Notes: generated by a model not told the origin, from the letters alone. Positions 47,965 through 56,499 are shown, counted from the stretch's first letter. The stretch is 64,000 bases of DNA from Candidatus Tisiphia endosymbiont of Nedyus quadrimaculatus (GCF_964059235.1 NZ_OZ060452.1:1488001-1552000); one strand, 5' to 3'. Program-made: numbers and translations.

Positions 47965-49186
47965 CTTAGTACAGGACAAAGAGATTAACAAGGTGATAAT
48001 AGAAGTAAAGATGGTATTATTGTCTTAACAAATTTTGTTATAACTTCCATCCATTTTTCCATCATTTCTTCAATATTCAAAAATATTCTCTGCAAGTAAT
48101 CTAAGCCATACCTGAATAAGGAGATAGACTTTCTACCATGTTTTTTAAGCTTTATAGGTTTGATAGAATTTTGCCATTGACCCACAACATAAGCAAAAGT
48201 AAATGCTATAGCAAGTAAACCAAGCAATTTACTAATTCTATCTAAATGTATTATATGGGTATTTTCAAAATTGAAGCCCCGCGTCTTAAGGCAAGCAAAA
48301 AGGCTTTCTATTTCCCATCTTTTTTTATATATATTTAGTGCTACATGCGGATTATCATTGGTAGCTATGATTACTAATACGCCTTCATCATTACGCAGTG
48401 CAGCCACAGATACTTTAGGTCCTTTATAATTCTTACCCAAATATCTTTTTCCTTTAAACAACATATATTCACCATTCTGTAACTTCTTAATTAAATGATT
48501 AGCAGTAACTAACTCATCTTCTGCTCTACCAATGGCAAGATTGGCTTTGATTCTAATATAAAATGGTATCATTTTATCGTCTAAAAACTTTAGCCATAAA
48601 TCACCAATAAACTCCCGATCCCCAAGCAATGCTGACATCTTCTCTATGCCAAATACAGTAATAAACCTTTCCATTAATTGCTGACGTTCAATGTTATTAG
48701 AAGTTCCTGCTTTTGGCAACATATCCCACATAATTGGTATAGCAATGCCTTTATGGCAAATAGATAATACTAAAATATTGATGTCAAGCTTGCCAAATTT
48801 CCAATTTGTTCGATCAAGCACTAGTAACCATTGATCAGTATCAATTCCAGCCAACCTCACCAATAACTTGGCTAAGGACGTATATGATAATTCACATTTG
48901 GCAAAAAATCTCTGTAATTTCTTATAGCGTGATTCTTGCTTATCTCCTTTTATCGTTAAGGCAAGCTGGGTAAGATTTACATCTCTCACTTGCAGTAATC
49001 CTAATATTATTTGTTCTATTAATTTTATGCTTGCAAAACTATTAAAAAAGTAGTCTCCTATTAATTGTGATAACGCTGTACTCATTCTCTTGCCTCTTAA
49101 GTCTTCAATAACCTAAGTAATAGAGCTTTGGCTACGCGTTATCTACTATTTTTATTCTCTCCTTAATCTCTTTGTCCTGTACTGAG
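47965..49186 (-). mobile_element. IS4-type element
   Basis: 1222 bp, ends CTTAGTACAGGACAAAGAG and complement of CTCAGTACAGGACAAAGAG, with 9-bp target duplication GGTAAAATA (47956-47964, 49187-49195). Encodes one intact transposase. MITE-D shares the CTCAGTAC ends and duplication length. Confidence 0.88.
47985..49085 (-). CDS. IS4-family transposase
   Basis: 366 residues. ALTIKGDKQESRYKKLQRFF is the N-terminal DNA-binding region. DDE: WLLVLDRTNWKFGKLDINIL (D), MSALLGDREFIGDLWLKFL (D) and the YREK-type signature YKKRWEIESLFACLKTRGF (E), with the large beta-domain between. Intact, start ATG 49085, reading inward from the right end. Likely active, given the sharp target duplication. Confidence 0.92.
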   Translation of the reverse strand: MSTALSQLIGDYFFNSFASIKLIEQIILGLLQVRDVNLTQLALTIKGDKQESRYKKLQRFFAKCELSYTSLAKLLVRLAGIDTDQWLLVLDRTNWKFGKLDINILVLSICHKGIAIPIMWDMLPKAGTSNNIERQQLMERFITVFGIEKMSALLGDREFIGDLWLKFLDDKMIPFYIRIKANLAIGRAEDELVTANHLIKKLQNGEYMLFKGKRYLGKNYKGPKVSVAALRNDEGVLVIIATNDNPHVALNIYKKRWEIESLFACLKTRGFNFENTHIIHLDRISKLLGLLAIAFTFAYVVGQWQNSIKPIKLKKHGRKSISLFRYGLDYLQRIFLNIEEMMEKWMEVITKFVKTIIPSLLLLSPC

Positions 49187-49296
49187 GGTAAAATATGTTT
49201 CAGGTGTTATAGATTCATTTTGTAATATATTTTTATAAAAAGCTAGGCATATTTTTTAGCAAAATTTAGCTTTGCCCCTGCTTTTGAATGGTCTCC

Positions 49297-49424
49297 TTAA
49301 TGGTGCTAAGCATAGTAGTAAAGCCTTGTTGATCATTGGTAACTTCAAAAGCCTTGTTAGTAGCTGGTATATAGATACTTAAAGTTTTTTTACTAACGTC
49401 CACACCAATATAAGTTGTTGCCAT
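49297..49424 (-). pseudogene. IS110-family transposase, N-terminal fragment
   Basis: About 42 residues: MATTYIGVDVSKKTLSIYI, PATNKAFEVTNDQQGF, TTMLSTIK, then cut at the 47808-49296 element. The RuvC-like DVSKKTL start motif is clear. Its leader (49425-49540) includes CCTCATGATTTATATTAATA and CATCCGTTCGTAGTC, and is duplicated without a gene at 46371-46490. Confidence 0.8.
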
Positions 49425-49540
49425 ATAGAGCCTCATGATTTATATTAATAATAGGATACGCTACATACTCATACGCAAGGTTTAAACCTTCTGACATCCG
49501 TTCGTAGTCTTTATCCAAACAGGATGGGTCTTTGCTCAGG
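49425..49540 (-). ncRNA. Candidate bridge-RNA leader of an IS110 fragment
   Basis: The conserved non-coding stretch before the IS110 fragment start. It recurs at 46371-46490 at clearly lower identity in the loops. Assigned by position and repetition only. Confidence 0.35.
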
Positions 49541-49814
49541 TACGAAGTCTTTAAAATTCAAAGCTTCAATTCGAGATACAGTTTACCTATCCTACCACTA
49601 TATATAACTGATCACGTTATATTTATCATGGCTTTTTTATTGTATGAATTCGGGATAATAATTAGTTAATTCTTATCCCGAATTCGCGTATGAAGATATT
49701 GTTTAACCGATTTTTCTTGGATTGCTTCGTCGACCTTACGGTCTCCTCGCAATGACGTTAATTTAACTTGAATTCGATGTAACTTGTTACATCGAATTCA
49801 GTGTTATATATAGA

Positions 49815-49851
49815 AACAATCAGGTTTGAAGCGGTTCTACACCTGATTGTT
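49815..49851. repeat. Hairpin with conserved 15-nt loop, copy 2
   Basis: Stem AACAATCAGGT / ACCTGATTGTT, loop TTGAAGCGGTTCTAC; one loop base differs from copy 1 at 7240-7276. Confidence 0.75.
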
Positions 49852-49920
49852 AAAATATAACACTCCATTCAATATGTGATTTTAATTATTAAAATCACAT
49901 ATTGAATGATGGAAAAAGTT

Positions 49921-49957
49921 AAAATGCACTCGCAGAACCGCTTCAAGAGTGCATTTT
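49921..49957. repeat. Hairpin with the same 15-nt loop on another stem
   Basis: Stem AAAATGCACTC / GAGTGCATTTT, loop GCAGAACCGCTTCAA, whose complement is TTGAAGCGGTTCTGC: the copy 1 loop with one change. The 11-bp stem is unrelated in sequence. Confidence 0.75.
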
Positions 49958-50029
49958 TCCTTATAACAAAGCCAGTTCGATATAAGAATTAATAATTCTT
50001 ATATCGAACTGAGGTTAATTTAGATATAT

Positions 50030-51910
50030 ATGATAAAAACACTACTACATTTTCCTATTGTTAGAATTTACCTAATATTTCAGTTTATTACTCGTATTCT
50101 ATTAAGCTCATATGCTTTATGGCAACAACAAATAACCATATCTGATCTAGTATCAACTTTTGTTATTGGTACATTCAATGATCTAATATCTCTTTGTTAT
50201 TTTTTACCAGTAATGTCGCTTGTTATCATTGGCTTCTACAAGTTATTGGTTCGGTATAAATTTTTGTATGTAAGCTGCTCTTTTATCGCTTATTTTTGTA
50301 CTATTGCACTACTAATATTTATTGCCATCGCAGAGATTACTTTTTGGGATGAGTTCGGCGTTAGATTTAATTTTATTGCTGTAGATTATCTAATTTATAC
50401 TCATGAAATCATTGGTACTGTAAAAGAGTCTTTGCCCTATATAGAAATATTACTAGGCATTATAATTATTACACTACTGATTGTTTTTTTCTTGAGAAAA
50501 TACATAATTGATCAAGCAAGTACTCTAAATGGCAAGAAACATATTTTTTGTGTGATAATGCTATTTTTGTTTAGCCTACTTGCTTTTAATTTTTATAACC
50601 CCAATAAAATTGCTTTTAATTATAATAAATATGCTATCGAGCTTGCTAAAAACGGTCCATATGAGTTCTGCTCTGCCTATTTTAATAATAGCTTGGACTA
50701 TAATAGTTTTTATCCAGTAATTGATAAAAAGCGGGCTTTCGATATTGTCCGCTCCAATTTATCGAAAGATAAACAAATATTTTTAAACGATGCTACTATA
50801 GAACAAAATATCAGAGCTAATTCTTCTAATAATAAAAAATATAATATTATTTTTATTACCGTCGAAAGTCTGAGTAGCGAATTCATGGGTAAATTTGGCA
50901 ATCAACAAAATATTACTCCAAATTTAGATAGATTAGCTGATGAAAGCATATTTTTTACCAATCTATATGCAGTAGGAACTAGAACAGTAAGAGGTTTGGA
51001 AGCTATTACTTTATCAGTACCACCAACTCCTGGTTCTTCCATTATTCGTAGGCCTGATAACCAATCGCTATTTAATATAGGTACTATTTTTAAGAATGAA
51101 GGTTATGTTATTAACTTCGTATTTGGTGGCTATAGTTACTTTGATAATTTTGCAAATTATTTTCATGGTAATGGTTATAATATAGTTGATCGAGGTAATC
51201 TGAAATCAAATGAAATAAGTTTCTCCAATATTTGGGGAGTAGCTGATGAGGATATACTAATAAAATCACTAGAGTTAGCCGATCAAAGTCATAAGGAAGG
51301 CAAACCCTTCTTTTCATTAATTATGACTGTCTCTAACCATCGTCCTTATACTTTCACCGAAGGTAGAATTGATTTGCCATCTGGTAGTGGACGTAATGCA
51401 GCTGTTAAATACACTGACTATGCTATTGGTAAGTTTCTTGAACTAGCAAAAACTCGCCCTTGGTTTAATAATACTATCTTTGTTATCACTGCTGATCATT
51501 GTGCATCAAGTGCTGGCAAAACTGATTTGCCTATTAACAAATATCATATACCTCTATTAATATATGCTCCTAATATATTAAAACCACAGATAATTGATAG
51601 TTTAGCCAGTCAAATTGACATTGCTCCTACTATTTTTGGATTATTAAATTTCTCGTATAATAGTAAGTTCTTCGGTCAAGATATGTTAAACATACCGGCA
51701 AAAAGAGCATTTATCAGCACTTACCAATTACTTGGTTTTATGAAAGATAATCACTTAGTTATCTTAAGCCCACAGGGACAGCCAAAAACTTATAAACTAG
51801 TTGGTAAAGATAAAATAGAGACTGAAAATATTCCTAACTTAGTAGAAGAAGCTATTAGCTTTTATCAGATAGCTCATGATTTATATATTCAGGGTGAAAT
51901 GAGAGAATAG
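50030..51910 (+). CDS. LTA synthase-like membrane sulfatase/phosphotransferase
   Basis: 626 residues. Five N-terminal membrane segments (to about residue 190) are followed by a large extracytoplasmic alkaline-phosphatase-type domain. IIFITVESLSSEFMGKFG carries the first metal-binding acid, VGTRTVRGLEAITLSVPPTP the nucleophilic Thr region, FFSLIMTVSNHRPYTFTEG, and FVITADHCASSAGK plus INKYHIPLLIY the remaining metal ligands. The family transfers phosphoglycerol or phosphoethanolamine to envelope glycans; Gram-negative members modify glucans or lipid A-like substrates. The exact acceptor is unknown. It is preceded by the palindrome cluster, which may affect its expression. comEC follows 59 bp later. 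Confidence 0.88.
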   Translation: MIKTLLHFPIVRIYLIFQFITRILLSSYALWQQQITISDLVSTFVIGTFNDLISLCYFLPVMSLVIIGFYKLLVRYKFLYVSCSFIAYFCTIALLIFIAIAEITFWDEFGVRFNFIAVDYLIYTHEIIGTVKESLPYIEILLGIIIITLLIVFFLRKYIIDQASTLNGKKHIFCVIMLFLFSLLAFNFYNPNKIAFNYNKYAIELAKNGPYEFCSAYFNNSLDYNSFYPVIDKKRAFDIVRSNLSKDKQIFLNDATIEQNIRANSSNNKKYNIIFITVESLSSEFMGKFGNQQNITPNLDRLADESIFFTNLYAVGTRTVRGLEAITLSVPPTPGSSIIRRPDNQSLFNIGTIFKNEGYVINFVFGGYSYFDNFANYFHGNGYNIVDRGNLKSNEISFSNIWGVADEDILIKSLELADQSHKEGKPFFSLIMTVSNHRPYTFTEGRIDLPSGSGRNAAVKYTDYAIGKFLELAKTRPWFNNTIFVITADHCASSAGKTDLPINKYHIPLLIYAPNILKPQIIDSLASQIDIAPTIFGLLNFSYNSKFFGQDMLNIPAKRAFISTYQLLGFMKDNHLVILSPQGQPKTYKLVGKDKIETENIPNLVEEAISFYQIAHDLYIQGEMRE

Positions 51911-51969
51911 CTTTCTTGTATTACATCTAATAGTAGCTTATTTTAAATAAAAATCTACTATTAAATATA

Positions 51970-53985
51970 ATGACCCTAAGAGATTATAAATTAATTTTTA
52001 AGCTTGCCAAAAGCATTTTAGAACAAGAATATCACAATCTCAGCCTTTGGTATTTCGTTAGTTTCATTTATGGTATCGTTATTTATTTTACTTTAAGTAA
52101 CGAACCTTCCTTTATATCTATTCTAGCTATTTTTACAATTTCTTTATCACTAATAATCTTAAGAAATAACATATTTGGGCGATTTCTTTCGGGCATAATT
52201 ATTGCTTTTTCATGTGGTATGTTAGTGGGCAAATATCGTATATCAAATTTACATGTTGTTGGTATTAAAAAGCCGATAATTTCACAAATAGGTGGCACTA
52301 TAGAATCGATGAAACCAACCACTCATGGTATGCAGGTTATATTATATCAGGTAAAAATTCAAAAACTTAAGCAGGTTTTACAAAAAGTAAGGATAAGCAT
52401 GCCGGTAAAATATGCTCAAGAAATTAATATTAACGATAGCATTAACCTAGTGGCTCAGCTTTATAAGCCTCAAAGTAGTATCCTACCAGGTGGTTATGAC
52501 TTTGGCTTTTATGCATATTTGGCGGATATTAACGCCACTGGCTATGCACTATCACCCCCCCAAATTATAGCACATAGTAATCTCTACACTAATAGTTTTA
52601 TCTATAAAATTAAAAAAAATATTTACAACCGCCTAATCCAAATACTTGGTCCTATTAAAGGTAACTTTGCCGCAGCAATATTACTAGGAGAAACCAAAGC
52701 CATCGATAGAAAATTAATGAAAGAAATGAGACAAAGCGGTATATCTCATATACTTTGCGTCTCCGGTTTACATTTGTCATTGGTAGCTATGCTGTTTTTC
52801 ATATCAGCAAGATTCTTATTAAATCTATCAAATTATATTGCTTATAATTACAACATAAAGTCAATTGCAGCAATTTGTTCTTTAATAGGCAGTTATGGTT
52901 ATTTGGAGCTAAGTGGCATGCAAATTGCCGCCACAAGGGCATTCATTATGACGGCAATTTTTATTTATGCAGTTATGATAGGACGGAAGCCCTACCCCCT
53001 AAGATCCCTCGCGATTGCGGCTTTCATAATATTATCGGTAAATCCCGAATATATATTTCATCCAAGCTTCCAATTATCTTTTGTGGCAGTATTATCGCTA
53101 ACTTCTGGTTATGAATTTTATATAAAAAATCAATGGATTTTAGGTGAAAGCAAGGGCATCTTTTCTTCCATAAAATTTTATATTGCCTCTAATATTTATT
53201 CAAGCTTCCTTGCAAGTATAGTAACTGCTCCTGTGGTAATAAACCAATTTTATACATTTCCTACTTATTCTATTCCCATGAACCTTATTGCTGTACCGAT
53301 AATGTCTTTCTTTCTGATGCCGTTATCTATTATCTCATTATTCTTAATGATATTTGGTATAGATCAATATTGTTTAAAATTAATAGGTTTTTTCATTAAT
53401 ATAATTATTGCAGCAGTGAAATTTACTAATACCTTACCATTATCAGTATGGTATTTTGGTTATATAACCAAAATTAGTTTAATTACTTTCTTATTTGGAT
53501 TTTTTTGGACTTGTTTATGGAGAACAAAGTGGCATTTTTTAGGTCTGATTATAATGACTATATCCGTAATCTTAATGCTAAATTCTCCTAAACCTAATTT
53601 CATATTTGATATAAATTTAAATGCTATTGGTATAAAAAATAACAATGGTGAACTTGACATTTATGTGAATGAGATACCAGAGTTTAAGCGTATATATTGG
53701 GCTAACTGGTTTGGTCAAAAGGATGCTAAAATATTTCCTATAGAAAAAAATATTTTTACTTCCGATGAATACACAATTTTGATAAACTATAAGCTAATTG
53801 CTCCAAATGAAATATGTAAAAACGTCGATATATATATTAACCTGCTAGGTGACAACAAATGTAAAGGCAACAAAATTACTATTACTAGAGAATTTTTAAG
53901 AGAGTTTGAAGTAATAATGATATTTTGTAATCAGCATGAATGTACAATTGAAACAAATAATAAAAAAAGATTTAGTTTTCAATAA
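51970..53985 (+). CDS. comEC: ComEC/Rec2-family DNA uptake channel protein
   Basis: 671 residues, inner membrane. Order: short membrane segments, OB-like extracytoplasmic domain (ILPGGYDFGFYAYLADINATGYAL in part), then the competence domain with ILLGETKAIDRKLMKEMRQS and GISHILCVSGLHLSLVAMLF, followed by about eight membrane helices. ComEC moves single-stranded DNA into the cytoplasm in transformable bacteria. The C-terminal metallo-beta-lactamase domain of longer homologues is absent, as in other rickettsial forms. No other competence gene is in the window. Confidence 0.9.
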   Translation: MTLRDYKLIFKLAKSILEQEYHNLSLWYFVSFIYGIVIYFTLSNEPSFISILAIFTISLSLIILRNNIFGRFLSGIIIAFSCGMLVGKYRISNLHVVGIKKPIISQIGGTIESMKPTTHGMQVILYQVKIQKLKQVLQKVRISMPVKYAQEININDSINLVAQLYKPQSSILPGGYDFGFYAYLADINATGYALSPPQIIAHSNLYTNSFIYKIKKNIYNRLIQILGPIKGNFAAAILLGETKAIDRKLMKEMRQSGISHILCVSGLHLSLVAMLFFISARFLLNLSNYIAYNYNIKSIAAICSLIGSYGYLELSGMQIAATRAFIMTAIFIYAVMIGRKPYPLRSLAIAAFIILSVNPEYIFHPSFQLSFVAVLSLTSGYEFYIKNQWILGESKGIFSSIKFYIASNIYSSFLASIVTAPVVINQFYTFPTYSIPMNLIAVPIMSFFLMPLSIISLFLMIFGIDQYCLKLIGFFINIIIAAVKFTNTLPLSVWYFGYITKISLITFLFGFFWTCLWRTKWHFLGLIIMTISVILMLNSPKPNFIFDINLNAIGIKNNNGELDIYVNEIPEFKRIYWANWFGQKDAKIFPIEKNIFTSDEYTILINYKLIAPNEICKNVDIYINLLGDNKCKGNKITITREFLREFEVIMIFCNQHECTIETNNKKRFSFQ

Positions 53986-54026
53986 AATTATTACAAACTA
54001 CTATAATGTTGGTTATTATGGATATA

Positions 54027-54149
54027 TACTCGAATGATCCTACGAATTGGATTTGAAAATGAGGGGCGAGCGAACTAGGTGTACATTTAGTACATGAGTA
54101 CGCAAGTTCCTGATATTTTCAAAAAACAATTCTTCAAAGCAGAAGAGTA
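54027..54149. repeat. MITE-B copy 5
   Basis: 123 bp, TACTCGAATG to AGAAGAGTA, with TA on both sides (54025-54026, 54150-54151). It is the most diverged copy. A P1 relic (GCGGGAATGACATC) follows directly. Confidence 0.7.
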
Positions 54150-54206
54150 TACCCTCATTCCTAGCTAAAAGCGGGAATGACATCAAACGTAATTAAAGAT
54201 ATTTTT

Positions 54207-55049
54207 ATGCCCAAATTAGAGAAGTTTAAATCAGATATAGCTAATATTATTGGTGAACCAAAGGAAGGCTTTGTAAAGGATATAGATAGGTTCAAAAGTC
54301 TACTCAACTTTAGCTTTGATTCGAAATATACTCCTGAACTTGCTGAAGCTATGGAAAGCATGGGAATAGAGAAAGAAGTAAAAATACAAGTGTCGTTGGA
54401 TGATGACACAACAAATGTACTTTCACAAACTGTTGAAGCTACTGACCAAAAATTTGGTGAATTTAAAGGCAATATTAGCACCACCCTTAATGCTCATGGT
54501 GAACTTGCTAAAGGATATTCTGCCGAATATGTTAAAGGACAACCTAGTTTAGATAAATTTGGCCAACAAGCTAAACAAATGGATACATTGATAGAAGAGT
54601 TTCCACATAAATTCTTACAGGAAACTGAACAAATTGAGACAATTGCAACTATAGGAGCTGGTACAGAAAAAATGTATTCGGCATTGGAATTTTCACCGGC
54701 TGATCCAATGCATGTTAGAACCATTACAGATTTAGGTACAAAACTGAGGCATTATATTAAATCATTTGCTAAATCACCTGAGGAACAGAAAGAGGCTTTT
54801 ATTGAAAATGGTGCTGGGACAATCCAAGCTATTGATAAAGCAAATAGAAGTGATGGATTGCAAACTAGTAAGACTGCATTAGAAAAGATATTAAGCAAAC
54901 TTGAGAGTACAGCCGGATCTCAAATATATCACCGTCTGAGAAAAACTCTCAATAAAAACGATATATCTATGGGAGATGGTAGTAGTACTATTAAACCCAA
55001 TACTACCCCTTCTAACACAAAGCATTCTAATAAAGATAAAGGGCGGTAG
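54207..55049 (+). CDS. Hypothetical soluble helical protein
   Basis: 280 residues from MPKLEKFKSDIANIIGEPKE (54207); the ATG at 54177 lies in repeat sequence. Not recognised. No signal peptide or membrane segment. Largely helical and charged (SLDDDTTNVLSQTVEATDQK; KQMDTLIEEFPHKFLQETEQ), with a Ser/Thr/Asn-rich tail (SSTIKPNTTPSNTKHSNKD). Soluble helical proteins with disordered tails are frequent among rickettsial effectors, but no motif supports this. It lies alone between a MITE-B and a MITE-A half, with its stop at the repeat's edge (GGGCGGTAG), so the last residues may come from the repeat. Confidence 0.6.
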   Translation: MPKLEKFKSDIANIIGEPKEGFVKDIDRFKSLLNFSFDSKYTPELAEAMESMGIEKEVKIQVSLDDDTTNVLSQTVEATDQKFGEFKGNISTTLNAHGELAKGYSAEYVKGQPSLDKFGQQAKQMDTLIEEFPHKFLQETEQIETIATIGAGTEKMYSALEFSPADPMHVRTITDLGTKLRHYIKSFAKSPEEQKEAFIENGAGTIQAIDKANRSDGLQTSKTALEKILSKLESTAGSQIYHRLRKTLNKNDISMGDGSSTIKPNTTPSNTKHSNKDKGR

Positions 55050-55130
55050 GTTTCCGCCTACGCGGGAATAACAGCTCTAGGTAGTAACTACAACTGTAGT
55101 ATTAGCGTAGTTAATAATGGGAAATGGTAT
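55050..55130. repeat. MITE-A right half, upstream of rnhB
   Basis: TTCCGCCTACGCGGGAATAA through ATTAGCGTAGTTAATAATGG to GAAATGGTAT (55121-55130), as at 6556-6636. It contributes an ATG (55117) in frame with rnhB. Confidence 0.75.
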
Positions 55131-55200
55131 TACTACAATAACAATAGATGATAGCGATGATGAGGAACTATATATAAAGTGTCATTTTATGGGAAGCGTG

Positions 55201-55779
55201 ATGTTTAAATTAGAACAAAAATATTCAGGATTAGTAGCTGGAGTAGATGAAGCTGGCAGAGGACCACTAGTTGGTCCTGTAGTAGCTGCATCTGTTATCA
55301 TTGATCAAACAAAAATCATACATGGTATCAAAGATTCTAAAAAACTTACTAAAACAATGAGAGAGTTGTTATATAAACAAATAACCCAAAATTACACTTG
55401 GTCTGTTGGTATAGTGCATCACGATGAGATAGATATAATTAATATCCTTGAAGCAACTAAAAAAGCTTGTACTATATCAATAGCAAATCTTGCTGTTAAA
55501 CCGGATACGGTACTAATAGACGGTAACATGAAATTTCACGATCCAAGATTTATTAGTATAATAAATGGCGATAATTTATCAATTTCTATTGGAGCAGCAT
55601 CTATTATTGCGAAAGTTACTAGAGATCGCTTAATGCTTGAATATGCCAAAGAATTTCCGGAATATATGTGGCACAAAAACTCCGGTTATGGTACTAAAGA
55701 ACATCTAAATGCTATAAACCTTCACGGTCTTTCGCCTTATCATAGAAAAAGTTTTAAGATAAGAAGTTCTACATTATAG
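55201..55779 (+). CDS. rnhB: Ribonuclease HII
   Basis: 192 residues from MFKLEQKYSGLVAGVDEAGR. It cuts RNA in RNA-DNA hybrids at single ribonucleotides. LVAGVDEAGRGPLVGPVVAA is the signature with the first two catalytic acids; DTVLIDGNMKFHDPRF and SIIAKVTRDRLMLEYAKEFP hold the others. HKNSGYGTKEHLNAINLHGLSPYHRKSF is the usual C-terminus (shown here only in part: GYGTKEHLNAI). A longer frame from 55117 has 28 extra residues made by MITE-A and spacer; ATG 55189 is another option. Expression may now depend on sequence supplied by the repeat. Confidence 0.93.
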   Translation: MFKLEQKYSGLVAGVDEAGRGPLVGPVVAASVIIDQTKIIHGIKDSKKLTKTMRELLYKQITQNYTWSVGIVHHDEIDIINILEATKKACTISIANLAVKPDTVLIDGNMKFHDPRFISIINGDNLSISIGAASIIAKVTRDRLMLEYAKEFPEYMWHKNSGYGTKEHLNAINLHGLSPYHRKSFKIRSSTL

Positions 55780-55844
55780 GCTATAGAAGGCAGGGTAATT
55801 TAAAAGTCACAACCATTAGTTGCTATAGATGCAAATTTAACCGC

Positions 55845-55993
55845 TACCGATGTCATCCCTACGAAGGCAGGTATCTATATTACTTAATAGTCTTTCAGGC
55901 TTATTTTTTTAGATTCCCGCCTACGCGGGAATGACAGCTTTGGGTAGTAACTACAACTGTAGTATTAGCGTAGTTAATAATGGGAAATGGTAT
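55845..55993. repeat. P1 palindrome fused to MITE-A right half
   Basis: P1 at about 55849-55935, then MITE-A right end to GGGAAATGGTAT (55993). It truncates the M15 peptidase gene at its 5' side and gives it an ATG (55987). Confidence 0.75.
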
Positions 55994-56499
55994 TATCTAA
56001 TGACTCTAAATACCTCAACGATTCTGGGGGAACATTTTATTGGAGAGTTGTTGCAGGAACTAATCGACTAAGTTTACATAGTTTTGGTATAGCAATTGAC
56101 ATAAATGTAGAATATTCTAACTACTGGTTATGGGATTATAAAAAAGCATTAGGTATTCCTAGCTCTACTAATGTTAACGCAGAAGATGTTGATTATAGTA
56201 AATTCCCTGCTTATCGTAATCAAATACCTTGGAAAATTGCTCAGTACACGACATAAAGATTAACAAAAAATTAATAGCCAAGAAAAAGTGTATAATAGTA
56301 GAAAATACGTAATACAAAACATATCATTAATTAAACTATCGCAACTCAATAGTTAAATATTACCCAGCTATTTTCTATTTTTGTATTATAATTATTACGT
56401 TTTGTAAGACATTAATTTTTTGTTAATCTTTATGTCGTGTACTGAGGGAAAATTGTTGAAATTTTTGAGAAAAATAATTTTATATGGGGAGGGAAGTGG
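55987..56499 (+). pseudogene. M15-family peptidase (D-Ala-D-Ala carboxypeptidase-like), broken by repeats
   Basis: Part 1 (55987-56239): RVVAGTNRLSLHSFGIAIDI, with HSFGIAIDIN as the zinc-binding HxxxxxxD motif, then KKALGIPSSTN and YRNQIPWKI. MITE-D follows. Part 2 (56456-56499): VEIFEKNNFIWGGKW, the M15 motif that should lead into the second zinc site (DTMHFE), but the gene is cut by MITE-C at 56500. Deleting MITE-D plus one 9-bp duplication restores IPWKIVEIFEKNNFIWGGKW exactly. The N-terminus is lost to MITE-A. M15 enzymes trim peptidoglycan peptides. Confidence 0.85.
56240..56446. repeat. MITE-D, IS4-related non-autonomous element
   Basis: 207 bp with about 38-bp near-perfect inverted ends beginning CTCAGTACACGACATAAAG, no ORF, and a 9-bp duplication GGAAAATTG (56231-56239, 56447-56455). 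Ends and duplication length match the IS4-type element at 47965-49186. Confidence 0.88.

Larger units (their letters stand above)
47808..49296. mobile_element. Inverted-end element hosting the IS4-type insertion
   Basis: 35-bp inverted ends with one mismatch, GGAGACCATTCAAAAGCAGG at 47808 and complement ending 49296. The IS4-type element splits it; about 270 bp of its own sequence remain, without coding sense. Confidence 0.75.
49646..50011. repeat. Cluster of short, mostly perfect palindromes
   Basis: Within 366 bp: GAATTCGGGATAA arms (49646-49685, IS982-like); half a P2 (about 49722-49757); TGAATTCGATGTAA arms (49769-49800, 14 bp); the 15-nt-loop hairpin (49815-49851); ATTCAATATGTGATTTTAAT arms (49867-49907, 20 bp); an inverted-loop hairpin (49921-49957); and CAGTTCGATATAAGAATTA arms (49973-50011, 19 bp). 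The cluster ends 18 bp before the LtaS-like gene. Confidence 0.8.
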
